Numbered from the stretch's first letter, positions 1-6,760 are shown. The stretch: DNA of 11,658 bases from an uncultured Collinsella sp. (GCA_900546085.1 URBS01000069.1:1-11658); one strand, 5' to 3'. Numbers and translations: made by a program. The notes: generated from the letters alone by a model not told the origin.

Positions 1-1
1 A

Positions 2-112
2 GGCGTCAAAACCGCAGGATTTGACTGGCAAAACCGCAGGAAATTGCACGCCAAAAGTGTCGATGCTTCGGGAGTCCGTTTTCACTCGTTCACTTCTCGG
101 GAAAAGTATTAG
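2..112 (+). CDS. possible 3' end of a truncated gene (37 codons incl. stop)
   Basis: Frame 2 is open from the first base of the window to TAG at 110-112, giving a 36-residue tail that ends SFTSREKY. No start is visible because the contig begins here. The stretch contains a 13-bp direct repeat (7-19 and 29-41). Thirty-six open codons can occur by chance at this base composition, and I recognise no family. It may be the C-terminus of a real upstream gene or plain intergenic repeat DNA. Low confidence. Confidence 0.2.
   Translation, partial: GVKTAGFDWQNRRKLHAKSVDASGVRFHSFTSREKY
7..41. repeat. two 13-bp direct repeats, 22-bp period
   Basis: CAAAACCGCAGGA occurs at 7-19 and again at 29-41, with start-to-start spacing of 22 bp. 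GGCGT (2-6) and ACGCC (48-52) are inverted around the pair. Only two units are visible and the contig starts immediately before them, so this may be the cut edge of a longer repeat element. Confidence 0.45.
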
Positions 113-132
113 ACCTCGATTCCGCAGTCCCC

Positions 133-165
133 GATGTGACAAAGGAACAGTCCATTTGTCACATT
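133..165. repeat. intergenic palindrome, copy 1
   Basis: ATGTGACAAAGGAAC (134-148), a single centre base A149, then GTCCATTTGTCACAT (150-164). The two 15-nt arms pair except at two positions. It is preceded by AGTCCCCG. It matches copies 2 (1988-2020) and 3 (8220-8252) and is the most diverged of the three. It lies about 90 bp upstream of the first complete gene. Confidence 0.75.
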
Positions 166-174
166 CAGAATTGA

Positions 175-184
175 CCCCCCCCCC
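175..184 (+). repeat. C10 homopolymer tract
   Basis: Ten consecutive C follow TTGA at 171-174, about 28 bp upstream of a TATACT -10-like hexamer (213-218). Long mononucleotide runs are prone to slippage and sequencing error. The distance to the -10-like hexamer does not fit an ordinary promoter spacer. Confidence 0.8.
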
Positions 185-212
185 GCAATAGCTCATCGAT
201 GGCGGGATCCTC

Positions 213-256
213 TATACTGGGTCACATATGACGGTATCGCGCCAAAGGAGAACGCC
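213..256 (+). promoter_or_regulatory. putative -10 and ribosome binding site of the DUF3592-like gene
   Basis: TATACT at 213-218 resembles a -10 hexamer, but no convincing -35 lies 16-18 bp upstream (190-195 reads AGCTCA). AAAGGAG at 244-250 is a strong ribosome binding site six bases before GTG 257 and fixes that start. Confidence 0.4.
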
Positions 257-784
257 GTGACCACCTCGCAGATATCTCTGCTCGCGCTCATCTCGGTTGG
301 AGGCATCGGCATCCTGCTTATCGGAGCGAGCATGCTCATGAAGGCCGCCGCCCGCAAGAAAGCCAAGGCCTGTACCGCCGTGACCATGGGAACGGTCATC
401 GACCATCGCTTTATGGGTGAAGGCAGAATGAATCCCGTTTTGGAATACACCGTCGACGGCACGCAATACCGCGCGAAAAAACAATTCCGTGGCATAAAGA
501 CCAAAAGCTTGTCGGGACTCCCCATCCGCACGCAAGCCACCGCCTACGAAGACGCCAAGGGCTGGCTGCACGTGCAGACAGGCCCCATCGCCCGCCTAGG
601 CACCCTCGCGGAGCAGCTTTGGCCCCTCGGTAGCCAAATGACCGTGTACTACAACCCCGGCAACCCAGGCAAAAGCTATGTCGAACGCCCCATCGTGGGC
701 AACTTTGCCACGCTGATGTTTAACATCGCAGGCTTCTTGCTCATCGCGACGAGCATCTTGCTCTATGTTCTTATCCAGCGCTAG
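257..784 (+). CDS. DUF3592-like membrane protein
   Basis: A 175-residue protein starting at GTG 257, chosen for AAAGGAG six bases upstream. Residues 8-30 form an N-terminal membrane helix, followed by a basic patch (AARKKAK). The middle domain (about 40-145) starts with GTVIDHRF, has a P-V-L-E-Y-T-V-D-G-x-x-Y strand and ends in VYYNPGNPGKSYVE. A second helix covers about 151-172. The Y-x-V-x-G-x-x-Y strand and terminal YNP-x-x-P motif between two helices are typical of DUF3592, a family of unknown function. The domain between the helices is predicted to lie on one side of the membrane; which side cannot be told. The next gene starts 63 bp downstream on the same strand, so the two probably share a transcript. 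Confidence 0.75.
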   Translation: MTTSQISLLALISVGGIGILLIGASMLMKAAARKKAKACTAVTMGTVIDHRFMGEGRMNPVLEYTVDGTQYRAKKQFRGIKTKSLSGLPIRTQATAYEDAKGWLHVQTGPIARLGTLAEQLWPLGSQMTVYYNPGNPGKSYVERPIVGNFATLMFNIAGFLLIATSILLYVLIQR

Positions 785-847
785 CTCAAACTGATGCGCC
801 CCGCGCCCCATGCGCCGCAACGACCGCCACGACACCAAGGATCAGCC

Positions 848-1981
848 ATGGCAACACTTTCCGAACAAGAACGCAAGCGTATCCAGCGATACTGCATCTG
901 CCCCAAGATTGCCGGAGCGGCGCTCGCCATGGCGTTCGTGCTGCCCCTTTTGATCATTCCATTCGAAATGATCGACGACATCGTCTTCCATCATGAAGGC
1001 TTCCAAGACACGGGCATGACGGCCGCCCTGGTGCTCACTGCCATCGAGCTCGTCATATTCTGCTACTGCGCGCTCGCGCCGCGCTTTGGCATGCGCGGCA
1101 AGCAGTGGAAGGAAATGCAGCACCGACTCGTCGTCGAGCAGTCCGAGAAAGACCGCTCGGCACAAATCGCGGGCGTCATCGGTACGCAGGCTGCCGCGCG
1201 CCTACTCAAGAACAGCGACAACGAGACCGCTCGCAACCTGGGCAGTGCGGCAGAAGTCGCCGCTGCCGTAGGCGCCGTCGCCACCGCGGCAGACGTGCTT
1301 GCCGAGAGCTTCGCTAACGCAAAGGCCATGGCGGAGGCCTGCGGCGTGCCTATCCCCCGTGCAAAAAAGTGGATCGTCGCACTTGTGGCGCTGCCCATCG
1401 CAATCGTGTGCGGTGCCTATATCCCGCAGCTGGCGCAGGGAAACATCGAGATGCAGGAGAACGCCGCGGCCGCGGCCGAGCAGATTGCCATCGCCCGCAA
1501 GGCGTTAGCGCCCGCATGCGAGCACGTGTCCGCCGATGACCCTTACGAGCGATATCAAGATTACGGCTATCACGTCCGCGGCTACTTGCACGACGGCGAC
1601 TCCGATACCCAGAAGACCTATACGTACCTGGATTTCGACAACAAGGGAACGCTCAAGGAAGTGAGTTACATAGCAGAGATCGACCCCGACGCGAGCCTTG
1701 AGGACAACCTCGCCCGCATCGAGCTCGACTTGGACGAACTTTCCTCTGTCGTCCAAACCGTAGACGTCAAGACCGTGAGTCCCGAGCTCCTAGCACCGCA
1801 AAAGCTCCCCGAAGAGTTTAGGCAGGCTTTTTTGAACGGTTCGCTCTACGAGAGAATCTCCATCAGGACGAGTGACAACCCCATCAAAACGTATTACTCG
1901 TTTGATACGGATCCCGAGGACGAGTTTGACGAGTACACCCATCCAAGCGTCCGCATTACATTGATGGGCAAAACGAGCTAG
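848..1981 (+). CDS. three-TM membrane protein of unknown function
   Basis: A 377-residue protein from ATG 848, chosen because AAGGA (837-841) lies six bases before it; an upstream in-frame start at 794 would add 18 proline/arginine-rich residues with no ribosome binding site. Membrane helices are predicted at about 20-40, 57-77 and 174-193. Between helices 2 and 3 is a charged segment (82-105) and then a very Ala-rich helical stretch (108-165) resembling a flexible coiled or amphipathic helix. After helix 3, an Ala/Glu segment (203-220) leads into an acidic domain (225-377) with YxYLDFDNKGTLKEV. I recognise no family. The DUF3592-like gene lies directly upstream. Its stop is seven bases before palindrome copy 2. 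Confidence 0.75.
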   Translation: MATLSEQERKRIQRYCICPKIAGAALAMAFVLPLLIIPFEMIDDIVFHHEGFQDTGMTAALVLTAIELVIFCYCALAPRFGMRGKQWKEMQHRLVVEQSEKDRSAQIAGVIGTQAAARLLKNSDNETARNLGSAAEVAAAVGAVATAADVLAESFANAKAMAEACGVPIPRAKKWIVALVALPIAIVCGAYIPQLAQGNIEMQENAAAAAEQIAIARKALAPACEHVSADDPYERYQDYGYHVRGYLHDGDSDTQKTYTYLDFDNKGTLKEVSYIAEIDPDASLEDNLARIELDLDELSSVVQTVDVKTVSPELLAPQKLPEEFRQAFLNGSLYERISIRTSDNPIKTYYSFDTDPEDEFDEYTHPSVRITLMGKTS

Positions 1982-1987
1982 GCGCCC

Positions 1988-2020
1988 AATGTGATAAAAG
2001 GACTGTCCCTTTGTCACATT
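1988..2020. repeat. intergenic palindrome, copy 2
   Basis: AATGTGATAAAAGGAC (1988-2003), centre T2004, then GTCCCTTTGTCACATT (2005-2020). The 16-nt arms pair at 14 of 16 positions. It starts seven bases after the stop of the three-TM gene and lies between two convergent genes. As RNA it would be a strong hairpin without a U-tract, so it may protect or terminate the upstream transcript, but its recurrence suggests a dispersed element. Confidence 0.8.
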
Positions 2021-2025
2021 CCATG

Positions 2026-2057
2026 AAAAAGGGCACCGGCGTTAGCCGATGCCCTAA
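2026..2057 (-). terminator. Rho-independent terminator of the deiminase operon
   Basis: On the minus strand GGGCATCGGC (2054-2045), loop TAAC, then GCCGGTGCCC (2040-2031) form a stem with one mismatched (wobble) position, followed by TTTTT (2030-2026). It lies about 50 bases past the stop of the MFS gene (2105) and reads only on the minus strand as a classical terminator. Confidence 0.85.
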
Positions 2058-2104
2058 AGCTGCTGCAGATTAACTCCTACAGCGTATGACTAAGACGAAT
2101 CGAA

Positions 2105-3370
2105 CTATTCGTCCCAAGAGAGGCTCTTACCAGTCTTCTTTGCCAGCAGCAAGAACAGACCGATGATGACGTTGCATGCAATACAGAAGATGAAAACGCC
2201 CTGGAAGGAGCCGACAAGCTCGTATACCTTCATCATGACGGGCATGCCAAAGGCGCCGACGATATAGCCCACGGAGCAGATGAGCGCGAAGATGCGACCA
2301 AAGTCACGGGAGCCAAAGACGTCCATCACCAAAACGGTCAGAGCGGTGCCGGCGATGACGTACATGACGTCGTTAACACCGGCAGCAAGAATGCTGAGCG
2401 TCGAGTTGCCGCTGCTCATCATGAGCATGACAAAGGAGAGAATCGAGACGGCGAGCCAGCTCAGAATGGCCTTGGTGCTGCCAAACTTATCGCAAGTGGT
2501 ACCGACGATCGGGTTGAGGAACAGGTCGAACAGCGATGCGGCGGAAACCATGAAGCCACCCACCATGGGGCTAAAGCCGACCTCGGCGGCATAGGTGGGG
2601 AACAGCTGGTTCATGCAGCAAGTAAGCTGAACGAGGCAGAGGAAGCCGATGCAGAAAAAGAATGCAGGCGACTTAATAGCGCGTGCGTAGCTAACGCCAC
2701 GTGCACTATCCTCGGTCGTCTCCTCGGTCTCGGCGACCGTCTCGCCTTCGGCATAGCCATAGGGCAGCATGCCCTTGTCCTGGGGCTTATAGCGGATAAT
2801 CAGGATGGAAGCGGGAAGAATGAGCACGGCGGAGACGCCAGCGAGCACCAGATAACCAGTCCTCCAGCCAGCAGCCTCAATGACAGAGGTGATGACGGGA
2901 CTCATGATGAGCATGTAAATCGAGTTCACTGCCCAAGCGAGACCAATTGCCAGGCCGCCAGATTTTTTGAACCACTGGTCAATAACATCGGACATGGCGA
3001 CGCCGGTAGTGAAGGCGAAGCAAACGCCAATCAAAGCACCAGCTGCGATGAACATCCAGACTTCGGTGTAGAAGGCCATGCCTGCGCCAGCGGCGAGCAG
3101 AATAAGCTCAACGACGGGGAGCCAAAACTTGCCAACAACCTTGGGGATGAGTTTTCCGACAAACGGAAGAGCCGCTGCAAGACCAATGAGCGTTGCAGTG
3201 AAGTAATACGAGAAGATGGAGTAGTCAAATCCGAACTCCTCGCACACGGGCGCGACGAAGGAGCCAGCGATTACGCTATAGGATCCGGTCGTACCGGCAG
3301 ACATGAGGCCGAGCGCGATCACGAGAACCCATGCGTAAACCTTGCTGCTCTTTAACTTTGCATTTTCCAT
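2105..3370 (-). CDS. MFS transporter of the deiminase operon (OFA-like)
   Basis: A 421-residue, 12-helix major facilitator. ATG 3370 is chosen because AGGAG overlaps the last two bases of the preceding TAG stop and sits eight bases before it; an in-frame ATG at 3403 lies inside the upstream gene. The gap from that stop to this start is 11 bases, so translation is probably coupled. The first helix region reads ALGLMSAGTTGSYSVIAGSF; FYTEVWMFI and SDVIDQWF are other landmarks, and a charged loop (KPQDKGMLPYG, then a Glu/Thr-rich stretch) separates the two six-helix halves. The pattern is closest to oxalate/formate-antiporter-like MFS proteins, which are functionally diverse. From context it imports the guanidino substrate or exchanges it for the amine product. 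It is a clear paralogue of the gene at 6811-8091. Substrate unknown. Confidence 0.88.
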   Translation of the reverse strand: MENAKLKSSKVYAWVLVIALGLMSAGTTGSYSVIAGSFVAPVCEEFGFDYSIFSYYFTATLIGLAAALPFVGKLIPKVVGKFWLPVVELILLAAGAGMAFYTEVWMFIAAGALIGVCFAFTTGVAMSDVIDQWFKKSGGLAIGLAWAVNSIYMLIMSPVITSVIEAAGWRTGYLVLAGVSAVLILPASILIIRYKPQDKGMLPYGYAEGETVAETEETTEDSARGVSYARAIKSPAFFFCIGFLCLVQLTCCMNQLFPTYAAEVGFSPMVGGFMVSAASLFDLFLNPIVGTTCDKFGSTKAILSWLAVSILSFVMLMMSSGNSTLSILAAGVNDVMYVIAGTALTVLVMDVFGSRDFGRIFALICSVGYIVGAFGMPVMMKVYELVGSFQGVFIFCIACNVIIGLFLLLAKKTGKSLSWDE

Positions 3371-3381
3371 TGATACAGCTC

Positions 3382-4446
3382 CTAGAGACCCAGAAGGGCG
3401 CACATAACGGCCTTAATGGTGTGCTGACGGTTCTCTGCCTCACGGAAGATGACCGACGCGTTGGCCTCAAAGCACTCGTCCGCAATCTCAAAGCCCTCGG
3501 TGATGATTTCACGATGCAGGTCGTTCTTGCACTGGTCGAGCAACATCTTGCCAACGCGGTGATTTGCGTTGTGAACAGAGGGGAGCTCGTGCATGCAGAA
3601 GATGTCGGGGTTGTTGGTGCGCTTGCACAGCTCACTGGTGACGCGATAGGGGTACAGGGACTCGGCGTCGCCAAGCCAAGAGTTGTAGTCGTCAGGGTCC
3701 AGAACCTCGTCGCCGCACTCGGGGTTGATGTAGCGCCACTCCTCGGTAACGATTACGTCGACACCGTCCAGAGCATCAAGGTCAGAGGTGATGGTGAAGG
3801 TCCTGTTAGGCGCGTACTTGGCGTAGCAGGCCTCAACCTCCTCGATCATTTCCTTGCACATCTGGTGACGGAGGTCGTCGGGGCCGATGGCGAGGAAGTC
3901 CATGTCGAGCATCGCGCACAGACGGCCATACCACACGGGGGCGCCGGCGCAGTTGCCAACGAAGGCCATCTTCTTGCCACGGCTCGTGCGCAGACCACCC
4001 CACTGCTCCTCCATCGTGAGAGCGTCAGCGAGCATCTGGGTCGGGTGATCGCCGAGGGTGAGGGCATTGATGACTGGAATATCGACCAAGTCGGCGACAT
4101 CATAGAGGAACTGCTCGTCCTTTTGTGCACGATAGACAATGAGATCATACATGCCGTTGAAGACGCGCATGGCATCCTCGATGGTCTCGCAATCGCCCAT
4201 GTGGGAGTTGGTCAGATAGGTGAAGCCCATGCCCAGGTCGTTGCAAGAGGTCTCAAAGGCGCAACGAGTGCGGGTCGAGCCCCACTCAAAGTTGGCGAGA
4301 ACGTTCTTGCCGGGGAAGTAGCGCTGGTCGACACCGGACTTTTTCTGGGCCTTGAGGTTCCAGGCAAGATCGATGAGGTAACGGAAATCCTCAGAGGAAA
4401 GATCGTGGATGTTGAGGTAGTCGCGACCGCGAAGGCTGTTGTTCAT
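3382..4446 (-). CDS. ornithine/putrescine carbamoyltransferase family enzyme, atypical amine site
   Basis: A 354-residue catabolic-type transcarbamylase; ATG 4446 follows AAAGGAAA. The opening (LRGRDYLNIHDLSSEDFRYL) and closing (FREAENRQHTIKAVM) segments are typical of ornithine carbamoyltransferases. The carbamoyl-phosphate site is intact: STRTR at 57-61, and HPTQ at 134-137. The amine side is not. The usual HCLP is HELP (286-289, Glu for Cys), the SMG loop is replaced by VIVTEEWRY (231-239), and the Asn-bearing loop reads GNCAGAPVWYG (164-174). Beside a deiminase it probably runs towards carbamoyl phosphate, as putrescine carbamoyltransferase (PtcA/AguB) does on N-carbamoylputrescine. The changed residues argue against ornithine and leave the amine uncertain. 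Cytosolic; family members are usually trimers. Gene 2 of the operon. Confidence 0.88.
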   Translation of the reverse strand: MNNSLRGRDYLNIHDLSSEDFRYLIDLAWNLKAQKKSGVDQRYFPGKNVLANFEWGSTRTRCAFETSCNDLGMGFTYLTNSHMGDCETIEDAMRVFNGMYDLIVYRAQKDEQFLYDVADLVDIPVINALTLGDHPTQMLADALTMEEQWGGLRTSRGKKMAFVGNCAGAPVWYGRLCAMLDMDFLAIGPDDLRHQMCKEMIEEVEACYAKYAPNRTFTITSDLDALDGVDVIVTEEWRYINPECGDEVLDPDDYNSWLGDAESLYPYRVTSELCKRTNNPDIFCMHELPSVHNANHRVGKMLLDQCKNDLHREIITEGFEIADECFEANASVIFREAENRQHTIKAVMCALLGL

Positions 4447-4490
4447 GCCTATTTCCTTTCAATTGTTTGATGGGTAAGTGTCGAATGCGC

Positions 4491-4520
4491 CCCCGAGGGA
4501 AACACGGATATCCCTCGGGG
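4491..4520 (-). other. intercistronic hairpin, no U-tract
   Basis: Perfect 10-bp arms, CCCCGAGGGA (4491-4500) and TCCCTCGGGG (4511-4520), enclose a 10-nt loop in the gap between the deiminase and carbamoyltransferase genes. No T-run follows on the minus strand, so it is unlikely to be a full terminator. It may stabilise or help process the upstream mRNA and so set relative enzyme amounts. Confidence 0.7.
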
Positions 4521-4550
4521 ACTGTAAATGTGGCGCTTGGATCAGGCAGC

Positions 4551-4568
4551 GCAAGTTTAAGAACTTGC
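4551..4568 (-). other. small hairpin at the deiminase stop codon
   Basis: GCAAGTT (4551-4557) and AACTTGC (4562-4568) pair around a 4-nt loop. The stem reaches the first base position of the stop triplet region. It is short and A/T-rich, and may be chance. Confidence 0.35.
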
Positions 4569-5806
4569 TAGCAGCTGGCGGCCACGTCCTTGGTCCAGCA
4601 GTGCACGCCGCCGCCGGACAGGTTAAGCGCGAGAGAGTCGATCATGATGACCTTGCGATCGGGGAAGCAGCTCTCAAGAACCGCCTTGGCCTGCTCGTCC
4701 TTCTCCTTCACGACTTCGCTCATGCCTTCGTGGTAATAACGCTGGCCAAGAACGACGCCGTTGCAGATGAGGAAGTTGCAGTAGCTTGCTGCGGCATAAA
4801 AGTGAACGGGGCCTTCGGGCCAAGGGGTGCCATCCATGAACTTGCCGCCCATTTCGTCGATGAAGCCCTTATACAGCTCGTAGTCCTCGTCGCCGGGGGC
4901 GATGACAACCTCGATCGGCTCGGCAGTGGGCATGCGAACGATTTCGAAGGGCTTGCCCTCCCAGTCCGTCTCGGCGCGTAGAATCTCGTAGGCGGCGTCG
5001 ATGCGACGACGCGATTCCGCGCCCGCCTTGCTCGAGGCGGCCTCCTCATCGGATACCTCGGCAAGAAGAATCTTGTTCGGGGTGATAAAGCGGCACATCT
5101 CATCGATGTGGGCGGCGAAGCTCATGCCGAAGACAGGAGTTCCATCTTCCTTCTCGTCGAGGATGCCCAGTCGATAGTCGTCGTCCTCAAGCATAGGCTG
5201 CGGCAGCCAGATAACCTTGTTGAGGTTGTAGATGCGCTTGTACTCGGCCTCCACTTCCTCTTTTGAGAACTCGGGATTGCGCTTGCGGCATTCCGTGTCC
5301 TCGATGGCGATCAAGGTGCCGTGACCGTCAAACTCGCGGTCGCCGCCCTCCGAAACCATTTCGGAATTGACGATATCGAAGCACCCGAGCGCAACCGCCA
5401 TGTGAACAGCTGCCCTGCGTGCGGACTGGCACTCTGGGGAGTTCTTGTCCCACACGCCATAATAGGTCCAAGCGGGGTTGACCATATAGGAATGGCCTTC
5501 GTCGTCGACCATGATGCTGGGGCCGTTGTCGCGAACGTAGAAGTTGGAGTCTTCGAACTGCGTAATCTGGATACGGTCGAGATCCACCCCTTCTTCTTTA
5601 AGGCGCGAGCAGGCTTCCTCGTAGGAGCCGGGGGTGCCACAGTTGAGGTTGACCGTAACGTCGCCATACTCAAGCAAAGCTTTAATTACGTCAACGCAGG
5701 GCTGGCGATTATCGAAGCCCTCTGCGCGAATGTAATCGGGAAGCCATGTCACATAGACGTTGGAGCGCTTCTCAAACTCGCCCGGCATACGATAGTTCTC
5801 GTACAT
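4568..5806 (-). CDS. agmatine deiminase family protein (PAD_porph fold)
   Basis: A 412-residue enzyme of the guanidino-group hydrolase superfamily. ATG 5806 follows AAGGA by five bases. Landmarks in order: MPGEFEKRSNVYVTWL (7-22), RDNGP (92-96), EGGDREFDGHGTL (153-165, substrate-binding acidic residues), HID (233-235, catalytic His) and SGGGVHCW (397-404) with the nucleophilic Cys403. All catalytic elements of agmatine deiminase are present, so it should be active, releasing ammonia and an N-carbamoyl product. It is longer than usual agmatine deiminases (about 365-370) and differs in the segments between motifs, so agmatine is likely but not certain as substrate. First gene of the operon; the carbamoyltransferase follows after 121 bases. 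TetR-type sites lie in its upstream region. An arginine deiminase is excluded by fold motifs. Confidence 0.87.
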   Translation of the reverse strand: MYENYRMPGEFEKRSNVYVTWLPDYIRAEGFDNRQPCVDVIKALLEYGDVTVNLNCGTPGSYEEACSRLKEEGVDLDRIQITQFEDSNFYVRDNGPSIMVDDEGHSYMVNPAWTYYGVWDKNSPECQSARRAAVHMAVALGCFDIVNSEMVSEGGDREFDGHGTLIAIEDTECRKRNPEFSKEEVEAEYKRIYNLNKVIWLPQPMLEDDDYRLGILDEKEDGTPVFGMSFAAHIDEMCRFITPNKILLAEVSDEEAASSKAGAESRRRIDAAYEILRAETDWEGKPFEIVRMPTAEPIEVVIAPGDEDYELYKGFIDEMGGKFMDGTPWPEGPVHFYAAASYCNFLICNGVVLGQRYYHEGMSEVVKEKDEQAKAVLESCFPDRKVIMIDSLALNLSGGGVHCWTKDVAASC

Positions 5807-5880
5807 GGTGGTCCTTCCGTCGGGTTTCCCGCAATGCTGTCCGGCCGCGACAATAGCGGGGTTACACCAGCTATAGTACT

Positions 5881-5886
5881 ACTATA
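5881..5886 (-). promoter_or_regulatory. candidate -10 of the deiminase operon
   Basis: On the minus strand TATAGT occupies 5886-5881, matching five of six -10 consensus bases. The operator at 5886-5903 fills the spacer directly upstream. The -35 position (about 5904-5909) reads AAAAAC, a poor match. The call depends largely on the operator geometry. Confidence 0.45.
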
Positions 5887-5903
5887 CCTACCGTTCGGTA
5901 GGT
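5886..5903. promoter_or_regulatory. TetR-type operator, site A
   Basis: ACCTACCG (5886-5893), TT, CGGTAGGT (5896-5903) is a perfect 8-bp inverted repeat with a 2-bp centre, typical of TetR-family sites. It sits in the intergenic region between the divergent deiminase operon and tetR-type gene and overlaps the spacer of the minus-strand promoter candidate, consistent with repression. Confidence 0.8.
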
Positions 5904-5934
5904 GTTTTTGTATAATTGCCATTCGCCTGTCGAT

Positions 5935-5952
5935 ACCTACCGTTCACCGTTT
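5935..5952. promoter_or_regulatory. TetR-type operator, site B (one half conserved)
   Basis: ACCTACCGTTC at 5935-5945 repeats the left part of site A; a 13-bp identity (ATACCTACCGTTC) starts at 5884 and again at 5933, 49 bp apart. The right half (CACCGTTT) is degenerate. Its end touches TATAGT at 5952-5957 on the plus strand, mirroring site A and its minus-strand TATAGT, so it may autoregulate the regulator gene. Confidence 0.6.
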
Positions 5953-5957
5953 ATAGT
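5952..5957 (+). promoter_or_regulatory. candidate -10 of the TetR-family gene
   Basis: TATAGT at 5952-5957 reads towards the regulator and abuts site B. A better-matching TATAAT at 5911-5916 also exists on this strand, but it has no -35. Neither has a good -35 element, so the choice rests on symmetry with the deiminase side. Confidence 0.35.
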
Positions 5958-6044
5958 GGTCGTGTTTGGACACGAATTGATGTTCCGTTGCCATTCTTAA
6001 TAATGTTGGCAATGCGGAAGTGATTTGCAATGGAGAAGTGAAGC

Positions 6045-6608
6045 GTGAGCACAAAGGGAAAAATATTGGACGCAATGTATGATCTTGTGGCAGAAGTCGG
6101 TTACGACAAGGCGTCCATTGGAAAAATCTGCGACCGTGTCGGTATATCCAAGCCATCGGTGTACTACTACTTTCCCTCTAAAGAGGATATTTTTACCACG
6201 CTCTTAGATAGTATGTTTCCGACTATCGACTATCAGCGCGACTACTCGCTAATAGTCGATAGGGACGGATTCAAGGCGGCGCTTATCGAGCTCGGCAATT
6301 CGGTTATAGGTGGCTATCGTAGTGATGAAAAGCGCCGTCGCGTGCTGGCCGAGGTCAGTATTCAGGCAAATCGAATCCCTGCAGTTCAGGAACGTCAGGC
6401 AACGGCGATCAACCGAACTATGGACGCGCTTAAAGACATCCTTCTCCATGGCCTAGAAATTGGCGCGTTTTCCGATGAAACAGACGTCATGCTGTACGTG
6501 CAGATTCTTTACACCGTACTTGAGGGAGCGAGCAATACCGTTGCCCAAGATGAAGACATCGATGAAAAGGCTGTTTGGGCAGGAATCGTCGAACTCATGT
6601 TTAAATAG
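6045..6608 (+). CDS. TetR/AcrR-family transcriptional regulator
   Basis: A 187-residue regulator starting at GTG 6045, with GGAGAAG (6032-6038) six bases upstream. The N-terminal DNA-binding domain (about 4-50) has GKILDAMYDLVAEVGYDKAS, then the recognition helix region VGISKPSVYYYF (32-43) and SKEDIF, a canonical TetR signature. Residues 60-187 form the variable all-helical ligand-binding and dimerisation domain. It is transcribed divergently from the deiminase operon across a 238-bp region holding the operators, the usual arrangement for a repressor of its neighbour and itself. The inducer is probably the operon's substrate or product. Its base composition looks more A/T-rich than the flanking genes by eye. 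It ends about 105 bp before a bidirectional terminator. Confidence 0.92.
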   Translation: MSTKGKILDAMYDLVAEVGYDKASIGKICDRVGISKPSVYYYFPSKEDIFTTLLDSMFPTIDYQRDYSLIVDRDGFKAALIELGNSVIGGYRSDEKRRRVLAEVSIQANRIPAVQERQATAINRTMDALKDILLHGLEIGAFSDETDVMLYVQILYTVLEGASNTVAQDEDIDEKAVWAGIVELMFK

Positions 6609-6713
6609 GCGCGTAATAACAGAGGCACCTTGGCAAGCGCGATGCGACGACTTGCGGGGTCGCGGAATGGTCCGAAACCCGTGTTCGCGATGATTGCAAA
6701 AGTTGTTGAATAG

Positions 6714-6760
6714 AAATTGGGGCCGATTCCAGCTATGTTGGAATCGGCCCCAATTTCGTT
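6714..6760. terminator. bidirectional Rho-independent terminator
   Basis: A perfect 18-bp stem: 6714-6731 (AAATTGGGGCCGATTCCA) pairs with 6739-6756 around a 7-nt loop (GCTATGT). A T-rich run follows on the plus strand (ATTTCGTTTT) and ATTTCTATT on the minus. It lies between the convergent regulator gene (ending 6608) and second MFS gene (ending 6811) and should serve both. Confidence 0.93.

Noticed and set aside
3371..3403. 11-residue extension of the first MFS from ATG 3403
   Set aside because: It lies inside the carbamoyltransferase gene; ATG 3370 has a well-placed AGGAG.
3331..4470. 379-codon open frame on the plus strand
   Set aside because: It is antisense to the carbamoyltransferase gene, whose family motifs are unmistakable; the plus-strand product resembles nothing and results from codon bias.
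4478..5956. plus-strand open frames of 167 and 211 codons
   Set aside because: Both are shadows of the deiminase gene, whose catalytic motifs define the true frame.
2105..6608. arginine deiminase pathway (arcABC)
   Set aside because: The deiminase motifs (RDNGP, EFDGHGTL, GGGVHC) are those of the agmatine deiminase/PAD_porph family, and no carbamate kinase or arginine/ornithine antiporter of the usual type is present.
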